Source: Apostichopus japonicus
Lineage: Eukaryota > Echinodermata > Holothuroidea > Aspidochirotida > Stichopodidae
DNA: 64,000 bases
Reading direction: 5' to 3'
Assembly: GCF_037975245.1 (NCBI RefSeq)
Contig: NC_092568.1
Span: 34,566,501 to 34,630,500 of the forward strand
In this document: in pieces, positions 32,601 through 46,190 of the stretch
Layout: every line of letters starts with the position of its first letter
Position numbering within the stretch: position 1 is the first letter of the stretch
The notes under the pieces: generated by a model
Database searches by the model: none
Seen by the model: only the letters and a program-made list of their open reading frames with translations
What the model was told of the DNA's origin: nothing
Translations under genes and position numbers: made by a program

Positions 32601-34189
32601 CTGATGTCTAGTCGTCATCCTGTCATGGCCTTGAGCAAGTTGAACCCACTTCAACACAAAGCAGCTATTGAATTCTTGTCTAGGTACTGTCAAATCCACA
32701 TCACCATCATTGCTGGTTCCAGCTACGCCGACCATAATAAAAGAGTACAATGAGGGTTTTTTAATTCACCCAACAGAGCTTGCATTCCAGTACCTTTGGG
32801 CAGCTGAAAAGATATTCAGAAATTGTTATATGAGTGTGTTTGTATGCATGCATATGTGTGATTTTCTTGCTTTACAGAACAGCTCCATTTTGATAAGCTA
32901 TGTAACGTGGAAACCTGCCAATCATATGTTTGAAATAGGACAGGCTGAAACGATTCTTAAATGAAAAGCTTAACAACTTCTTGCACTTTTATACATCACC
33001 GTTCAGGTAAGGCCAGTAAGGGCAGTATGAAGAATAAGTAACAATTAATAATTATCATTATGGCCATTTGCTGTCTGCATAATAACAAACTGAATGATGT
33101 CATCAGCCCTGTGCTCAGTTGACAACACTGACAAGTAGGCACACTATGTCAATGTGATCCATGAAACCTTATTAAGGACATGACCGTATAGTATATATGT
33201 TAATGGAAAATACATAAGCTACAACATACACCAGTATTCAGCTGTTGCAGGTTTTTTTTTTCTCGACAGACCCATTCAATCTGTTGCACCTACTATAGCC
33301 TAGTACTACATTCCTGAGAAATTAACACCACAATATCAGTCTTAGGTTTGCCCACAGACTCCCAACTATTGCTAACTCCTACACTCAAGCATATAGTTTA
33401 GTAGAAAAAAAAAACCAGGAGAGACATTCAAGTCCCCATTAAGGACCCTAAGGCTATATGAGAGGAATAAAACCGAGGACATCAAATGTCATACCCAATT
33501 ACAATGCTTAATGTACTCATCCAAAGTATTCTTAAACCCATTCACACTACTTGCAATTCAACCTCAGGCAAACCATTCCATCCATTCACAACCCTTGTAT
33601 AAGTTGTATTAGACTTTAGAGAAAAAGTTATGCCGAATATTAATCCTAATACAATGACCTCTGGTACAACTACTTTTGGCAAACCTGAAAAGATCAATGA
33701 AGCATAAATTGTCATTTTATGTGTAGGCCTACTTTATTTAATTGAAGGATCTATTAATGTAGGCCTGATGCTATAGTTGTGCGTCTGTAATCTAGCCTAG
33801 CCAGGACTGTGATCTGTGCTTTTCGTTTGTATGACTAAAGAAGGACTAGTAGTATGAGGCGTAAAATAAAACAAGTGTAATGACAGGTTTTCAGCTAGTT
33901 TTCTATGCATTTCAGGTGTGAAGATAAACGTAAATGTCATTAACTAACGCATACTCTAATTCATTACCTGATATCCATTTTGTTCCTCGTATGCCTGTCA
34001 AAATCTGACATTCTGAGTCGCTTCGTTTGTTCGCAACGAGCACAGTGTGCAAAGCTGCTATATATTGTGTGTGGTGTTTTTCGTGTTTCGCGCAACTGGT
34101 AACGACAACTGGACCTATTTTGATGCCCATGGTTTGCGTGTGACGTCACAAATCGCCAGTTGGCCAAACTCTCTCTATATACGGCTCTG
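29613..34189 (+). mobile_element. P-element-like transposon, tandem copy 1 (4577 bp)
   Basis: Ends are perfect 31-bp inverted repeats starting CAGAGCCGTATATAGAGAGA. The 8-bp ATAGTCGT lies on both sides (29605-29612 and 34190-34197). Eight-base duplications fit P or hAT superfamilies. The plus strand at about 32400-32700 reads KMKVSHTLHFASAMQCL, TAWFIELCNR and SSRHPVMALSK, which resembles the conserved middle of P-element/THAP9 transposases; frames there are interrupted, so the coding part is decayed. No intact transposase was found, so the copy is probably non-autonomous. It is about 98% like copy 2 by eye. Confidence 0.7.
32400..32760 (+). pseudogene. P-element-like transposase remnant in copy 1
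   Basis: Short stretches in neighbouring plus-strand frames (MKVSHTLHFASAMQCLVDCE, DVLTTAWFIELCNR, SSRHPVMALSK, HKAAIEFLSRY) keep the order expected of P-type transposases. The frame breaks near 32440 and a stop follows CNR. The same stretch is repeated in copy 2 at about 36610-36970. The family call is from pattern memory only. Confidence 0.4.
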
Positions 34190-34197
34190 ATAGTCGT

Positions 34198-37100
34198 CAG
34201 AGCCGTATATAGAGAGAGTTTGGCCAACCATGTAACCGATTTGGATTGGTCGAGAGGGAAAACGCCCACACAGGGTGGTAAAATAGGTCCACTTGAAAAC
34301 TTTTTAGCAGGCGACACGCATACTCACAGTGTATAGACTATCGTTTGTGTACACGAAAAAAGTACGAAATTATGAAAGAAATGGTGCTGGGGATGCTGCA
34401 ATCGGTCAGAACATGGATATTGTTGTTTGATTTTCCGACTGACCATAAAAGAAGAGGAATTTTTTGGAATTAGAAAGAACAAGATGGATATCTAATGAAA
34501 AAAAGTCTGTGTAGCCTAGGCCCATACTAGCCATAGGCCCTAGTGTAATACGAGTAATGTACAAGCAATGCGAGAATTTTACGTTCAGACTGGTTTCTGT
34601 AATTACATGCATGGCTATTCTCTCTCGTTTTACGATCCACAAATTCGATTTCATTATGCCAGCTCTTCTAATCATAGGCATGGCAGTTTCAGTCGCACAT
34701 ATAGTTATCCTAATTCCTAGTTATTGTATGCCTAGGCTATGCCTAGCCTAAAAAAGTATCACTTTTAGTTTAATGTAAAAGGGTGCGCTAGCCTCTAGGC
34801 ATCACGTAAAGCCCTAATCCTTAGTTAAGCCCGAAGCATAAGTTAAGCCTGGGCTTAGTTAGACCTGGACCATTCTTGCTATTACTACAACTGTTATAGC
34901 ACATTACATAATATGGCACAGTATAAGGCCCAATTAAACTAGGTCTATGGAAAACAAAGTAGCCTAGGCCTAAACTAGTTAGGCTAGGTCTATACTCATT
35001 GGCAACTTGTGGGTTGTGTACACATACAGGCCTAATTATATAGACCCTTTTAGTATGCCATAAACAAGTGCCCAAATGGTTAAATGATCTTGGTTTGTGT
35101 TAATTGTCAGCATTGGCCTAGCCTTTTTAGGATAACATGAATTCAGCCTAATTTTTTCTTCTTCAAAAGTATAGCCTAGGCCTTGGTTTAATTTGGATGC
35201 AGTCAACTATCATTTATCAAAGTTGCATCAGTACCTCCTTATTCCCTTAATTGACACCCACATTGACGATTGAAGTTAAAAAAAAATCTTTTTAAATTAT
35301 CTTTAGACAGTAAATTTTAACTCCCTGAATTCAGGACTTTTTTTACAAATCAAAGGTGACATGTGCTCTGAAGAAAAACTCCTAACATAAAAAGCCACAG
35401 TTTGCAGACTGATAAAGACAAACCTGGTGAGTGACTACTAGACTGAAATCCAGTTCCTGCAACCACAGCAATAAAGTCTTTGTTTTAATCAATGCACTTG
35501 TGTGTTTGAAACTTTCAAATGGACACTCAATGGCAGTTGGTTAAGATATAAGGTTTTACCTTCATCATGGAGAGTTGAAGGGAATCTGCCTCATCATCTG
35601 AATAATGGACTCAAGGATAGCAACACATCATGATTGGATAATGATTTTGAGCAAGTAAATATCTGGCAATTTGAAAGTTTGTATTATTTTTTTACATATT
35701 ATTTAAGCTGTTTAGCTCACATCCAAGCAAATGATCAAGTGACAACAACCGATGCAGTATATTTAAAGGTATTGAAGACTTGCCCTAAACCGCATGCCGC
35801 ACTCTGAAAAAGTTTACTTTCCGTTGCTTGCAAGTGAAGTTTTTTTTGTGTCGCTACAAAGTGCAGACTGTAATGAAACCTGATACCTTGTTATCTTTTA
35901 TCTAGACCTGAGATGTCCACGCTGCTATGTGCACTGTGTTGTGGGTATTGACTGTGATGTTTGTATTGACTGTACACTAATGTCTATTTACAGATGGTAG
36001 CAAGCTGTGTGTGTATTTTCTGGGATCAATGGTGGTGTCTAACACTTCTGTTACACCGCATTCGAAACTAGGTCAGATAACCGGCATGAGACGTTTCTTT
36101 GTGCGCGAGTCTTCACACCCTTTAAGGAGAAGTATTTATATCCCATTAATAGAGAAAGAATTATGTTTCAATTGGTAGCATGCAACTTAAAATTTTGCAA
36201 ACATTAGATACAATCAAACAATAACAAGGTTCATTTACAAGGTAATCTACTGCCCTTTATTTCACATTAGTCTGTCACATCAGAAGGTCACAGCTTTCAA
36301 TAATTATTCAAACAAATTCCCTTGATGGGTGCTTCGTTAGATTGCTGCAATTTTCAAGTTTATCAATGTAATAAGTTCTGAATGTGGCAATGTGGAGAAG
36401 CTTTGGGATAATCTGTGAATAAGACTGCCAGACTATCAACAAGATTCCACATCCATGCAACTCCAACTGCTTCCTTCACCTCCTTGCAGATGTACCACAT
36501 GTCCAAAAAAAAGTCAGCATTGGTTAATGTAATTAAAATCTGGCTTCCTCCTGAGCTGGCAAATACACATGAATTGTCAAGTACAGAGGTCAGTGTGAAA
36601 CCACTGAAAGATCTTCTCAGCTTTCAAGAAAACAAAGACTTGAAGCCAAATTGACAGAGGCCACACTGATACCATTCCACTCTCATAAGATGAAGGTATC
36701 ACACACACTTCATTTTGCTTCTGCGATGCAGTGCCTGGTAGACTGTGAGGGTCACCCAATGGATGTTTTAACAACTGCCTGGTTTATAGAGCTCTGCAAC
36801 AGATAATTCATCCTAATGTCTAGTCGTCATCCTGTCATGGCCTTGAGCAAGTTGAACCCACTTCAACACAAAGCAGCTATTGAATTCTTGTCTAGGTACT
36901 GTCAAATCCACATCACCATCATTGCTGGTTCCAGCTACGCTGACCATGATAAAAGAGTACAATGAGGGTTTTTTAATTCACCCAACAGAGCTTGCATTCC
37001 AGTACCTTTGGGCAGCTGAAAAGATATTCAGAAATTGTTATATATGAGTGTGTTTGTATGCATGGCATGCATATGTGTGATTTTCTTGCTTTACAGAACA

Positions 37101-38459
37101 GCTCCATTTTGATAAGCTATGTAACGTGGAAACCTGCCAATCATATGTTTGAAATAGGACAGGCTGAAACGATTCTTAAATGGAAAGCTTAACGACTTCT
37201 TGCATTTTTATACATCACTGTTTAGGTAAGGCCAGTAAGGGCAGTATGAAGAATAAGTAACAATTAATAATTATCATTATGGCCATTTGCTGTCTGCATA
37301 ATAACAAACTGAATGATGTCATCAGCCCTGTGCTCAGTTGACAACACTGACAAGTACAGTAGGCACACTACAGTATGTCAGTGTGATCCATGAAACCTTA
37401 TTAAGGACATGACCTTATAGTATATATGTTAATGGAAAATACATAAGCTACAACATACACCAGTCTTCAGTTGTTGCAGGTTTTTTTTTTCTCGACAGAC
37501 CCATTCAATCTGTTGCACCTACTATAGCCTAGTACTACATTCCTGAGAAATTAACACCACAATATCAGTCTTAGGTTTGCCCACAGACTCCCGAGTCCCA
37601 ACAATTGCTAACTCCTACACTCAAGTATATAGTTTAGTTTAGTAGAAAAAAAGACCAGGAGAGACATTCAAGTCCCCATTAAGGACCCTAAGGCTATATG
37701 AGAGGAATAAAACCGAGGCCATCAAATGTCATACCCAATTACAATGCTTAATGTACTCATCCAAAGTATTCTTAAACCCATTCACACTACTTGCAATTCA
37801 ACCTTCTCAGGCAAACCATTCCATCCATTCACAACCCTTGTATAAGTTGTATTAGACTTTAGAGAAAAAGTTATGCCGAATATTAATCCTACTATGTAAC
37901 TTCTGGAGTTTAATACAATGACCTCTGGTACAACTACTTTTTGGCAAACCTGAAAAGATCAGTGAAGCATAAATTGTCATTTTATGTGTAGGCCTACTTA
38001 ATTTAATTGAAGGATCTATTAATGTAGGCCTGATGCTATAGTTGTGCGTCTGTAATCTAGCCTAGCCAGGACTGTGATGTGTGCTTTTCGTTTGTGTGAC
38101 TAAAGTAGGACTACTGTAGTAGTATGAGGCGTAAAATAAAACAAGTGTAATGACAGGTTTTCAGCTAGTTTTCTATGCATTTCAGGTGTGAAGATAAACG
38201 TAAATGTCATTAACTAACGCATACTCTAATTCATTACCTGATATCCATTTTGTTCCTCGTATGCCTGTCAAAATCTGACATTCTGAGTCGCTTCGTTTGT
38301 TCGCAACGAGCACAGTGTGCAAAGCTGCTATATATTGTGTGTGGTGTTTTTCGTGTTTCGCGCAACTGGTAACGACAACTGGACCTATTTTGATGCCCAT
38401 GGTTTGCGTGTGACGTCACAAATCGCCAGTTGGCCAAACTCTCTCTATATACGGCTCTG
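34198..38459 (+). mobile_element. P-element-like transposon, tandem copy 2 (4262 bp)
   Basis: Same 31-bp inverted ends and same orientation as copy 1, starting directly after the shared ATAGTCGT and followed by ATAGTCGT again at 38460-38467. It differs from copy 1 mainly by lacking about 380 bp (copy 1 about 30640-31015, where copy 2 reads CAAAGTTGCATCAGTA) and by small CAGTA-type insertions near 37350 and 38110. The coding remnant is present and equally broken. Confidence 0.75.
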
Positions 38460-38467
38460 ATAGTCGT

Positions 38468-38905
38468 GCCTACAATTTTGAAAATCCATATCAGTCGCAA
38501 AAAGTGCTCCCCCCCTTTCAAATTCCTGGCTACGTCGCTGTTATCGCAGTGTATTAGCAGTATAATAACAACAGTTTTTAAACATATTTTTCGACACTGA
38601 AAGGGGGGAGCAGTCGCTCCCCTGCTCCCCCTGGCTACGTCCCTGTATATCCTGAACTTACTTGAAGCAAGCGAACAGGGTCGACCCACCCAATAGCAAA
38701 ATTAATACATAAATTATCCGAATTGAAGCTGGCGAACGTTGTATTTTTTTTTAGAGTATTCAAAATCATACGAAGTTTTGTATGGTAGAGTATAAGGATC
38801 GCGAGATACAATTTCTCAATGTGACGAGGAAAACGTGGTAAATATGACTGATTAAAGGTCAATTTTGATCGAAAATTTTATGTCACTCACAAATTACAAG
38901 AACAT
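38468..38905. other. decayed repeat with CTGGCTACGTC ends
   Basis: Contains CTGGCTACGTCGCTG (38526) and CTGGCTACGTCCCTG (38628), words that recur inverted near 14722 and 15449, plus GCTCCCC blocks. It is probably the end of a decayed MITE. No gene is present. Confidence 0.4.
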
Positions 38906-38919
38906 ATGAAAATAAAAGT

Positions 38920-39035
38920 GCGACAGTCAGAAAAATTAGAGTGCGACAGTCGGAAATTCCGAATTGAAGCTGGCGACAGTCGGAAATTCCGACAGTCGGA
39001 AATTCCGACTGTCGCACTCAAATTTTCCAACTATC
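38920..39035. repeat. GGAAATTCC palindromic cluster
   Basis: Three exact GGAAATTCC 9-mers preceded or followed by GACAGTCG/CGACTGTCG, arranged so that a block starting AGTGCGACAGTCGG at about 38939 is matched inverted by CCGACTGTCGCACT ending near 39018. It can fold into a hairpin with arms of about 30 bp. The 9-mer resembles a Rel/NF-kappaB half-symmetric site. Confidence 0.65.
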
Positions 39036-39733
39036 GTAATTTTTACCAAGATTGGGGGGGGGGTGAGACACCCCCCACACCCCCCCTCTAGCGACGTCCC
39101 TGGCAGTAGGCCTACCTCAATGTGCGTCAATGAATCAACGAATTTTAAGGCCGACTTTGAAACTCATGCGATAAAGTCAGCACTAACGCTGTAATAAACA
39201 TGGGCCTAAGCCGGAAATGGGACAATAGCCCCTCATCGAATTTTTAACTTAAACATAAACGTAACATTGAAAGGGAAGAGAGGAGATTTGATACACTGCT
39301 TGAAACATTTAAAAAGGTGTTATTGTTCCTGCTTTTTCTTGTCGTTTTAGTGAAGCCGACTGCCCCAATGTAAATTACGGAATAATCGGTCATAGAGCCA
39401 TCTCGGGCCCAATTGAAATTTGCGTGTGGCAAGGTCACTAAAGTAAAAAAAGTTTGAAAGATTGATGATTTTATGCCGCATTATTTATATATATCCCGAT
39501 AAATGCAACAGTAAGTGTTGGAACTGGAAGACATGTCAGACGTGAACAACCTAATGACTCTATGTGAGGAGAGAATCAACGTGCAAACTTCAATTGGGGC
39601 ATGGACGTCGCTTAGGCAGTTTTTTGGGGCAGAGATGTGTTCATACCCTCCAAACCACTTTAAATGTAATACGAATAGGAAATGTGTGTATGCTCGAGCG
39701 AAACAAAACATCGTGTGAGTATTACTTACGGTA
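39036..39733. other. gap before element B
   Basis: Holds a G run and a C run (39053-39086). An open frame at 39515-39718 starts MLELEDMSDVNNLMTLCEER and ends close to a GTGAG, so it could be an exon cut off by element B, but there is no family match or second exon. Confidence 0.35.
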
Positions 39734-39969
39734 CACTGTTAAAAAAATTTCTGTAAATTAACAGAAAACGATTGGAAAAAAAGTTTCCAATCGTTTCCTG
39801 TTATTTTTACAGACAATCTGTAAAAAGGAATTAACTGGAAAATAATGTTTTCTTTTTACATAGTTTTCCAGTTAAAATTTTTACAAGAATAATCTGTTAA
39901 ATAGAATAACATAAAAATTATGTTTTATTTAGCATTTTTCTCATGTATATTTAACTGAATTCTTCTGAT

Positions 39970-40620
39970 AAAATTACAATTTATTCCTGTTTGTTTACAG
40001 ACAGTTTTATTGTGTTTTACTACCAAATTCTGTCTTTTTACAAGTTTTCGATGTTAATTTACCAAATCGTCTGATAAAATTACAATTTTTGTCTGTTTTT
40101 TTACAGACGGTTTTACTTCCAAATTCTGTCTTTTTACAAGTTTTCGATGTTAATTTACCAAATCGTCTGATAAAATTACAATTTTTGTCTGTTTTTTTAC
40201 AGACGGTTTTACTTCCAAATTCTGTCTTTTTACAAGTTTTCGATGTTAATTTACCAAATCGTCTGATAAAATTACAATTTTTGTCTGTTTTTTTACAGAC
40301 GGTTTTACTTCCAAATTCTGTCTTTTTACAAGTTTTCGATGTTAATTTACCAAATCGTCTGATAAAATTACAATTTTTGTCTGTTTTTTTACAGACGATT
40401 TTACTTCTAAATTCTGTCTTTTTACAAGTTTTCGATGTTAATTTACCAAATCGTCTGATAAAATTACAATTTTTGTCTGTTTTTTTACAGACGGTTTTAC
40501 TCCTAAATTCTGTCTTTTTTACAGGATTTTGATGTTAATCGTTCAGTCAATTTGCTTAAATCTTCTGATAAAATTCAAATTTATGTTTTTTTTACAGACG
40601 CTTTTAACGTGTTTGTCTAC
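39970..40620. repeat. 96-bp subterminal tandem array of element B
   Basis: Five near-identical 96-bp units (phase markers AGACGG/AGACGA at 40105, 40201, 40297, 40393 and 40489) with degenerate units on both sides. Each unit contains a small inverted repeat, GTCTGT and ACAGAC separated by a T run. TCTGT/ACAGA words also fill the last 350 bp at the other end of the element. They are the likely transposase-binding sites. The 147-residue open frame here is a by-product of a unit length divisible by three. Confidence 0.9.
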
Positions 40621-43038
40621 CAAATCTGTCCTTTAACAATTTTTTTATGTGAATTATTAATGGTTTATCAATTCCATAAAAAAGAAACATAAGTGTGAAA
40701 ATTTGATATTGACAATTAAAATAAATTGATGGGTTTTATCTGTCTTAGTTTACGGCAAGGTTTCTTCAAAAAGAAAGTACATACTTAAGGAATACGCCAA
40801 AAATATCCGGTAGAAGTACGTTGAAATGCTCATGTTTATTTTCACCCTTTATTTACACAACTTCTTCATTCATCTTGGAGTGAGGTCTTCCCCAAAAACA
40901 TGCACATACAAAGGTGCTTTTAACCTATCACTTTTCACCACTTTACTAAAACTAAAAGCTTCTTAAGTAGATACTAGAAACACAAAAACTCAATTATAAA
41001 ACAACAAGTAGAGAACTTAAACTTCAACACTGAAACAATAATTCTACTTTTCAAGATTTGAGAAAAGACTGGTGACTGATATCACAAACTTCAGGCCAAG
41101 GCAATTACAAACCAGTTACAAAAGTCTGTATAGGAACAATAAGAGATACAGGTTTTGCAACTGTTCTCAAGAGGTGGTAAGATCACCTTACACCAAAAGC
41201 AATACATTGAAAGCTATTTCATTTGTTGCTATCTTTGGTTAGGGCCAATTAAGTTGCCCAAAAAAACCACAAACTATGTGACCCTTAATTTTACAAACTG
41301 ACTGCAATTATATACTTTCTAAATGGCATATACTGCAAAAAGCTCTTCACCGAATATTAAGCTAAAGTAAGATTTTTCATACAATAATATCCTTGTAATG
41401 TATTTATAATCATATACTATATTATGTCAGCCTCCTCACAGTATTAAAAATTCTCCATAGAGTTGGTCAAGGCATGTGGCTTATGACCAACTATTCAAGA
41501 ACAAGTATATGATCATCTTCTGTAAATCAGTTTCAAACATTATTTTTCAACCCATGGACGACAAACACCCTGGACAAACACCCTGAAACTATCCCAAAGT
41601 GGGCATTTCAAATGGAAAACAATCATTAGCCAAAACCTTATTACATGGTAGGCTTAAGGGTTAATTGAGCTTCAAACTTTCTAATTATTATTACACAACT
41701 TTCAAACATTTTCATATAAAGCTGAGCCATGATATCATGAACATGCAATCATTTCTGCAATGCAAATGTCAAAATGGAAACTAAAAACACAGAACTTAGT
41801 AAATCAACAAGGAAGTAACTTAAAGTCCAAAACTGAAACAGTAAACCTCTTTTTCAATGTTGAAAAAATTGGTGCATGCCAATATAAACTTCAGGCCCTG
41901 TCAATTCCAAACCAGATGTCTATGAATACCAAGACTAAAATATAAATTCCAGCCAGAAATGGATATTCTCACAAGTACATTAATAATTATTTGATGGAGT
42001 ATTTCACTGGGGTAGGGGATGTAGAAAGGGAAAACTTGGTCTTAATGCATAGGCAGTGCAATTCCTATAGACCCTACACTACACACAGTAATAGACAAGC
42101 ATACGTTAGTATAGTTTTGTGGCACTACACACTGTAATCACACTTTTTTTTAAATGAAGTAGTTTAAATAATATCACATAGTATAAACTCACCACTGAAA
42201 ACGAAAAATGGCAAACATTTCACCATTTAAGGAATGGTTCAATGTGCATGAGCACTGGTATTAAAATGAACCCATTGTCCTTGTAAACATTTATACTTAT
42301 TAGAAAGTTTCCTTTCGTGGCTACTGCCTTAATGCATGCTATGATCAGGAAATCCACTGGATGAAATTTTTCTTCAATTGAATAGCACTCTAGGAAGAGG
42401 ATAGAAGGGGGCACAAATTTGCAGTCAATTCTTTGGGCAATTTGAAATGTAAGGTCATAGAAGGTGTCACATTTACTATCAAAAGTGAACTTTTAGCAGG
42501 TAGGTGTAACAATATAGTGTTAGTAATAGAACCTCATATTAATCAATACTTTATATGTCTGAATAACATGCCAACATGAATGAATAGAATTCCATAAACA
42601 AACTCTACAGTCTCATCTCCTGCTTGCTTCAAGTCCACCTTAGGTAGAAAATGTGATGCAAAGCCCATGAAAATGCATATTTTCAGTTCTCTTTAATTAT
42701 CTAAAACAAAATTTCATCTGAAACCATTCTGCTTTAGAGGCACAGAATATGGAGATTGGTGTGCAGATTATTTCATGTCTGTGTACTCAGTACTGATCGT
42801 AGTTCATAAAAACATCATCCACCTGAACGTTCCTTACATATAAGCTGAATGTCTATATATATGAAGGAAACACTAAGAGTGGCTAAAGGCGACATTGAGG
42901 TTCCAGCCAGAAGTAACCATCTTAACTTGATTTTGAATGAGTTGAATAAAAACAAAAAACAAACGTTTCTAAATGGTTCCTGTAGTAACTAAACTCGAAA
43001 TAAGTCCACTGATCACCATACTACACTGTTTGATGTTT
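40621..43038. other. element B 3' region, non-coding
   Basis: AT-rich DNA between the subterminal array and the stop of the accessory gene. Small open frames (41760-41945, 42220-42414) show no motif and no splice logic. It may include a long 3' untranslated region of the minus-strand accessory gene. Confidence 0.45.
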
Positions 43039-46000
43039 TTATTGCTTTGTTGACTCATCCTTGATATGTCCCAAAAGAGACAACACTTTGGGATTTATGG
43101 CTGAGGATTTCCTACTTTTTCCTGATGTGGGTGGGTTGATTCCAACAAAGCACCTGCCAAAAAAAAAATGAGTTGATTTTTGTTACTTTTGGTGGGAATT
43201 AATATTTTCATCGTTGACCTTGACACTTGACCAGTAGAAAACCATGTCTTTAAAACATGATACTTCTGAAAATTTGTTGCACATTAATTATTCACTTCAC
43301 TGTTTCAGGTATAAATTAAATGGCTACTCACACTGCTTTCATATTAGTTTGTATTTATAATTATGAAAGTCATAATGATTGTGGTCAAAACATTTTGAAG
43401 CATATTTCCTTATTCACAATTCTTTTATTACTTTTTTTTTGAGAACAGTTGTTGTTTATAACAGTCAATTCCACAAGAACACTGTCCATGAAATCAATTT
43501 GGAATGTACAGTTTGAAGGATTAAAGCCTGGGTCCCATCTATACAATTCTACAAGCAGTAAATTTTAAACAAAGTCCGACGATGAAACACACAGGGATGA
43601 GACTGAGCCGGGGAAAAAAATCTGAAATTTATCTATCGCCGCCCTGGAGGAGGGGTTTAAGGGGAGGGGGTGTCCCCCTCCCCTTTAGAAATTTTTTGTC
43701 AGGTAAGGAGGGCTTAGATGCAAAATGGTGGACTCTAGATGGAATCTATCACATCACGTAACTCGCCAAAAAAAGTGTGGAATTTCTGCTTGTATAATTT
43801 ATCCATTAGCTTTTTTGAACCAAAAAAAGGCTTTTTTGCTTGCTTTGTGCTACTTGATTCCACCACTGGTCAAATTCGGTGTTCCTTCCCTTCACAGTCC
43901 AGCATGTCGGCAAAAAAATAAATAAATAAATAAAATAAAAAAATAATAAAAAACGCGAATTACGAGAAAAAACGCGAAAATGAAAGAAAAAAAAAACCGG
44001 AAATCCGCGTTTCCGCGGAAGAGTCTCATGCCTGAACACAAGAATCAACTTCAAAATCGACAAAATGCAGGTGGATTGTAGTTGAAAGGAAATAGGACAC
44101 TGATCTTCTTGGAGCAACGATCAGGATCGACTTTTTCAACCGTGCATTTTGTTGCAAGTTTAATCCCAATGTTGATGGGACTAGGGCTCTACAAATAATG
44201 TCACTGCATAAATATTCTACGATCTTCAAATTAATGATGCTGTTACTATTTAACACTAAACACCTACTGCAGCAGTTCATCTAAACTGAGGTAAATAATT
44301 GTTAAGTTAGACTATGACCAAATTTCATGTAACAGTACCTTCAATGGTATTCTAAGTTGGGATCATGATCTCTCTAGACAGACAAATTATGACTTACTTG
44401 TGTAACTACTCAACTGAATTTTACACTGGTTCAAGTCTTTCCCAAGTGTTGGTAGAAAACACACTATACAAGGAAAACACTACCATGAGTTACAACTCCA
44501 ATCCCAGCTATAACCACTACTGTACAAATATTCATTCATATTCTATTAACACTTACCTCTGGATGAACTCCAATGTCACACAGCTGTCTGCAGGATACTG
44601 AATGTTTAAAACATAGTATGTGGCAAAGAGGTAGGCAAGGGCACTCTGAAAATCAGCAATAAGATGATTGACAACTACCTTGTCAACTGCGATCATATAC
44701 TTCCGCCCGGCCAACAGTTTGGTTCCTGTGATATCAATATTCAAACAAAGATAAAAATGTCAATCCGAGTTTCACTTTGTCATTATTTTCCGAAATTGAA
44801 TTTTTTTAGTGCTGTTACGGACTAAGAATATGTTTCCATTCTTTTACTGAAGGATTATCATGTAACATTCTCAAGAGTAGTAACTTTTTTAGGGACCTTA
44901 AAAAAGGTATGTCCATTAAACACTTAACTTAGAAACTGCAATGACAAGATCAAAAGTGAATTGCAAGCAGAACCCACTGATTTTTCACTGAATGATGCAA
45001 AGCCTAAATCAGTGGACAACCCCTCCCCCACATTGGAAGAAAAAAATTCTCTGCCCTGCCTCTGTAAGAATAGGTATCACACCAAACAAGAGCATTGGTC
45101 ATCTATCTATTGCCTTGCATCTTGGATTCTATGCAAACCTTATGCATAACTTGAAAGGCCAAATGCAATTACCCCATTCTGACTACAAACCCTCTATACT
45201 AATTCATAAATATGTACACGTCATTCTTTTAATCTCAAAACAATGTTTCTGTTACATTTTTACCTTTACTACTGGACATTAACGTTCTGAACCAACCTGA
45301 ATGAGAGATTTGAAGGATTTAGCTGATGCTTCCAAGTAAGAGTTGGATGATTGCTTATGCCATTACACCAAACTGAGTCAAAATTACTGCCGCCAGACTG
45401 ATCCCTAAATTTTGACAATGGTTTGTGGCATATTTAGAGCCACTTCCCATCATAGCCAGAAGATGTAACTTCAATAATTGAATCTTCTCTTTCATCTAAA
45501 TATCACATTATACTAAATCTTGGCAAACTGCTTCTCAGTATCTAACAAGTATCTACCACACTGAAAGCTAGTACATTTGTTCCCATGTCACATTTAGAAC
45601 ACTTTTGATAAGTATATACCTCTATTGCACAATTTGGAAAGGAAGACTTTGCATTTGAATTAAGAAACAGGAATTCCTACTATAGTCTGAGCCTAGCAAG
45701 GGATCAATGGTAGGAAAAGACAGGCTTGGTAAAACAATCAGTAGTATTCAAACAAAATGTTGAGCAGGATCCAAGGGATACTTTAAATCTGATGTGCTTA
45801 AATATTGTTGATGAAAATAACAAAGCTCTGTAAACAGAAACACCCGAAATGTACATTCAAGAAGCTTACCCGAAACAACAATACAGGGTGATGGAGAGTT
45901 CAAGCCAGAAACAGCCTCCTGATCACTGCTTGTCTCCTGGGAAAGTAAAATATGTGCAACTTGTATTTTAAAACCTGAAACTTATACAAAGTTGTCTGGT

Positions 46001-46158
46001 GGCAGAAATTGGATAACAATTTGATCTGGGCCCCATTCTACAAAGAGTAACCCACAATCTTAGATTTGATTCATAGTCTGTGTTTAACTTTAAATCACAC
46101 TCAAGACAAAGAAAAACTCTGTATGGAACAGGGCCCTAGTTAGGATATTATATAGCAG

Positions 46159-46190
<32 letters not shown>

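Noticed and set aside
33964-34317. 117-residue minus-strand open frame
   Set aside because: It spans the junction of the two tandem P-like copies, including both inverted ends, so it cannot be an ancestral gene.
29613-38459. Two large direct repeats as LTRs or as a simple segmental duplication
   Set aside because: Each repeat has its own 31-bp inverted ends and an 8-bp duplication on each side, so they are two DNA transposons in tandem; no retroviral-type gene lies between them.
38234-38689. 151-residue minus-strand open frame
   Set aside because: It crosses the end of P-like copy 2, the target duplication and a decayed repeat; the chance frame is not conserved in copy 1 in the same form.
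40089-40532. 147-residue repetitive open frame
   Set aside because: It is the translation of the 96-bp tandem array, open because 96 is divisible by three; no start context, motif or splice logic.
39970-40620. CRISPR-like array
   Set aside because: Units are identical along their full 96 bp, with no unique spacers, and the genome is eukaryotic.
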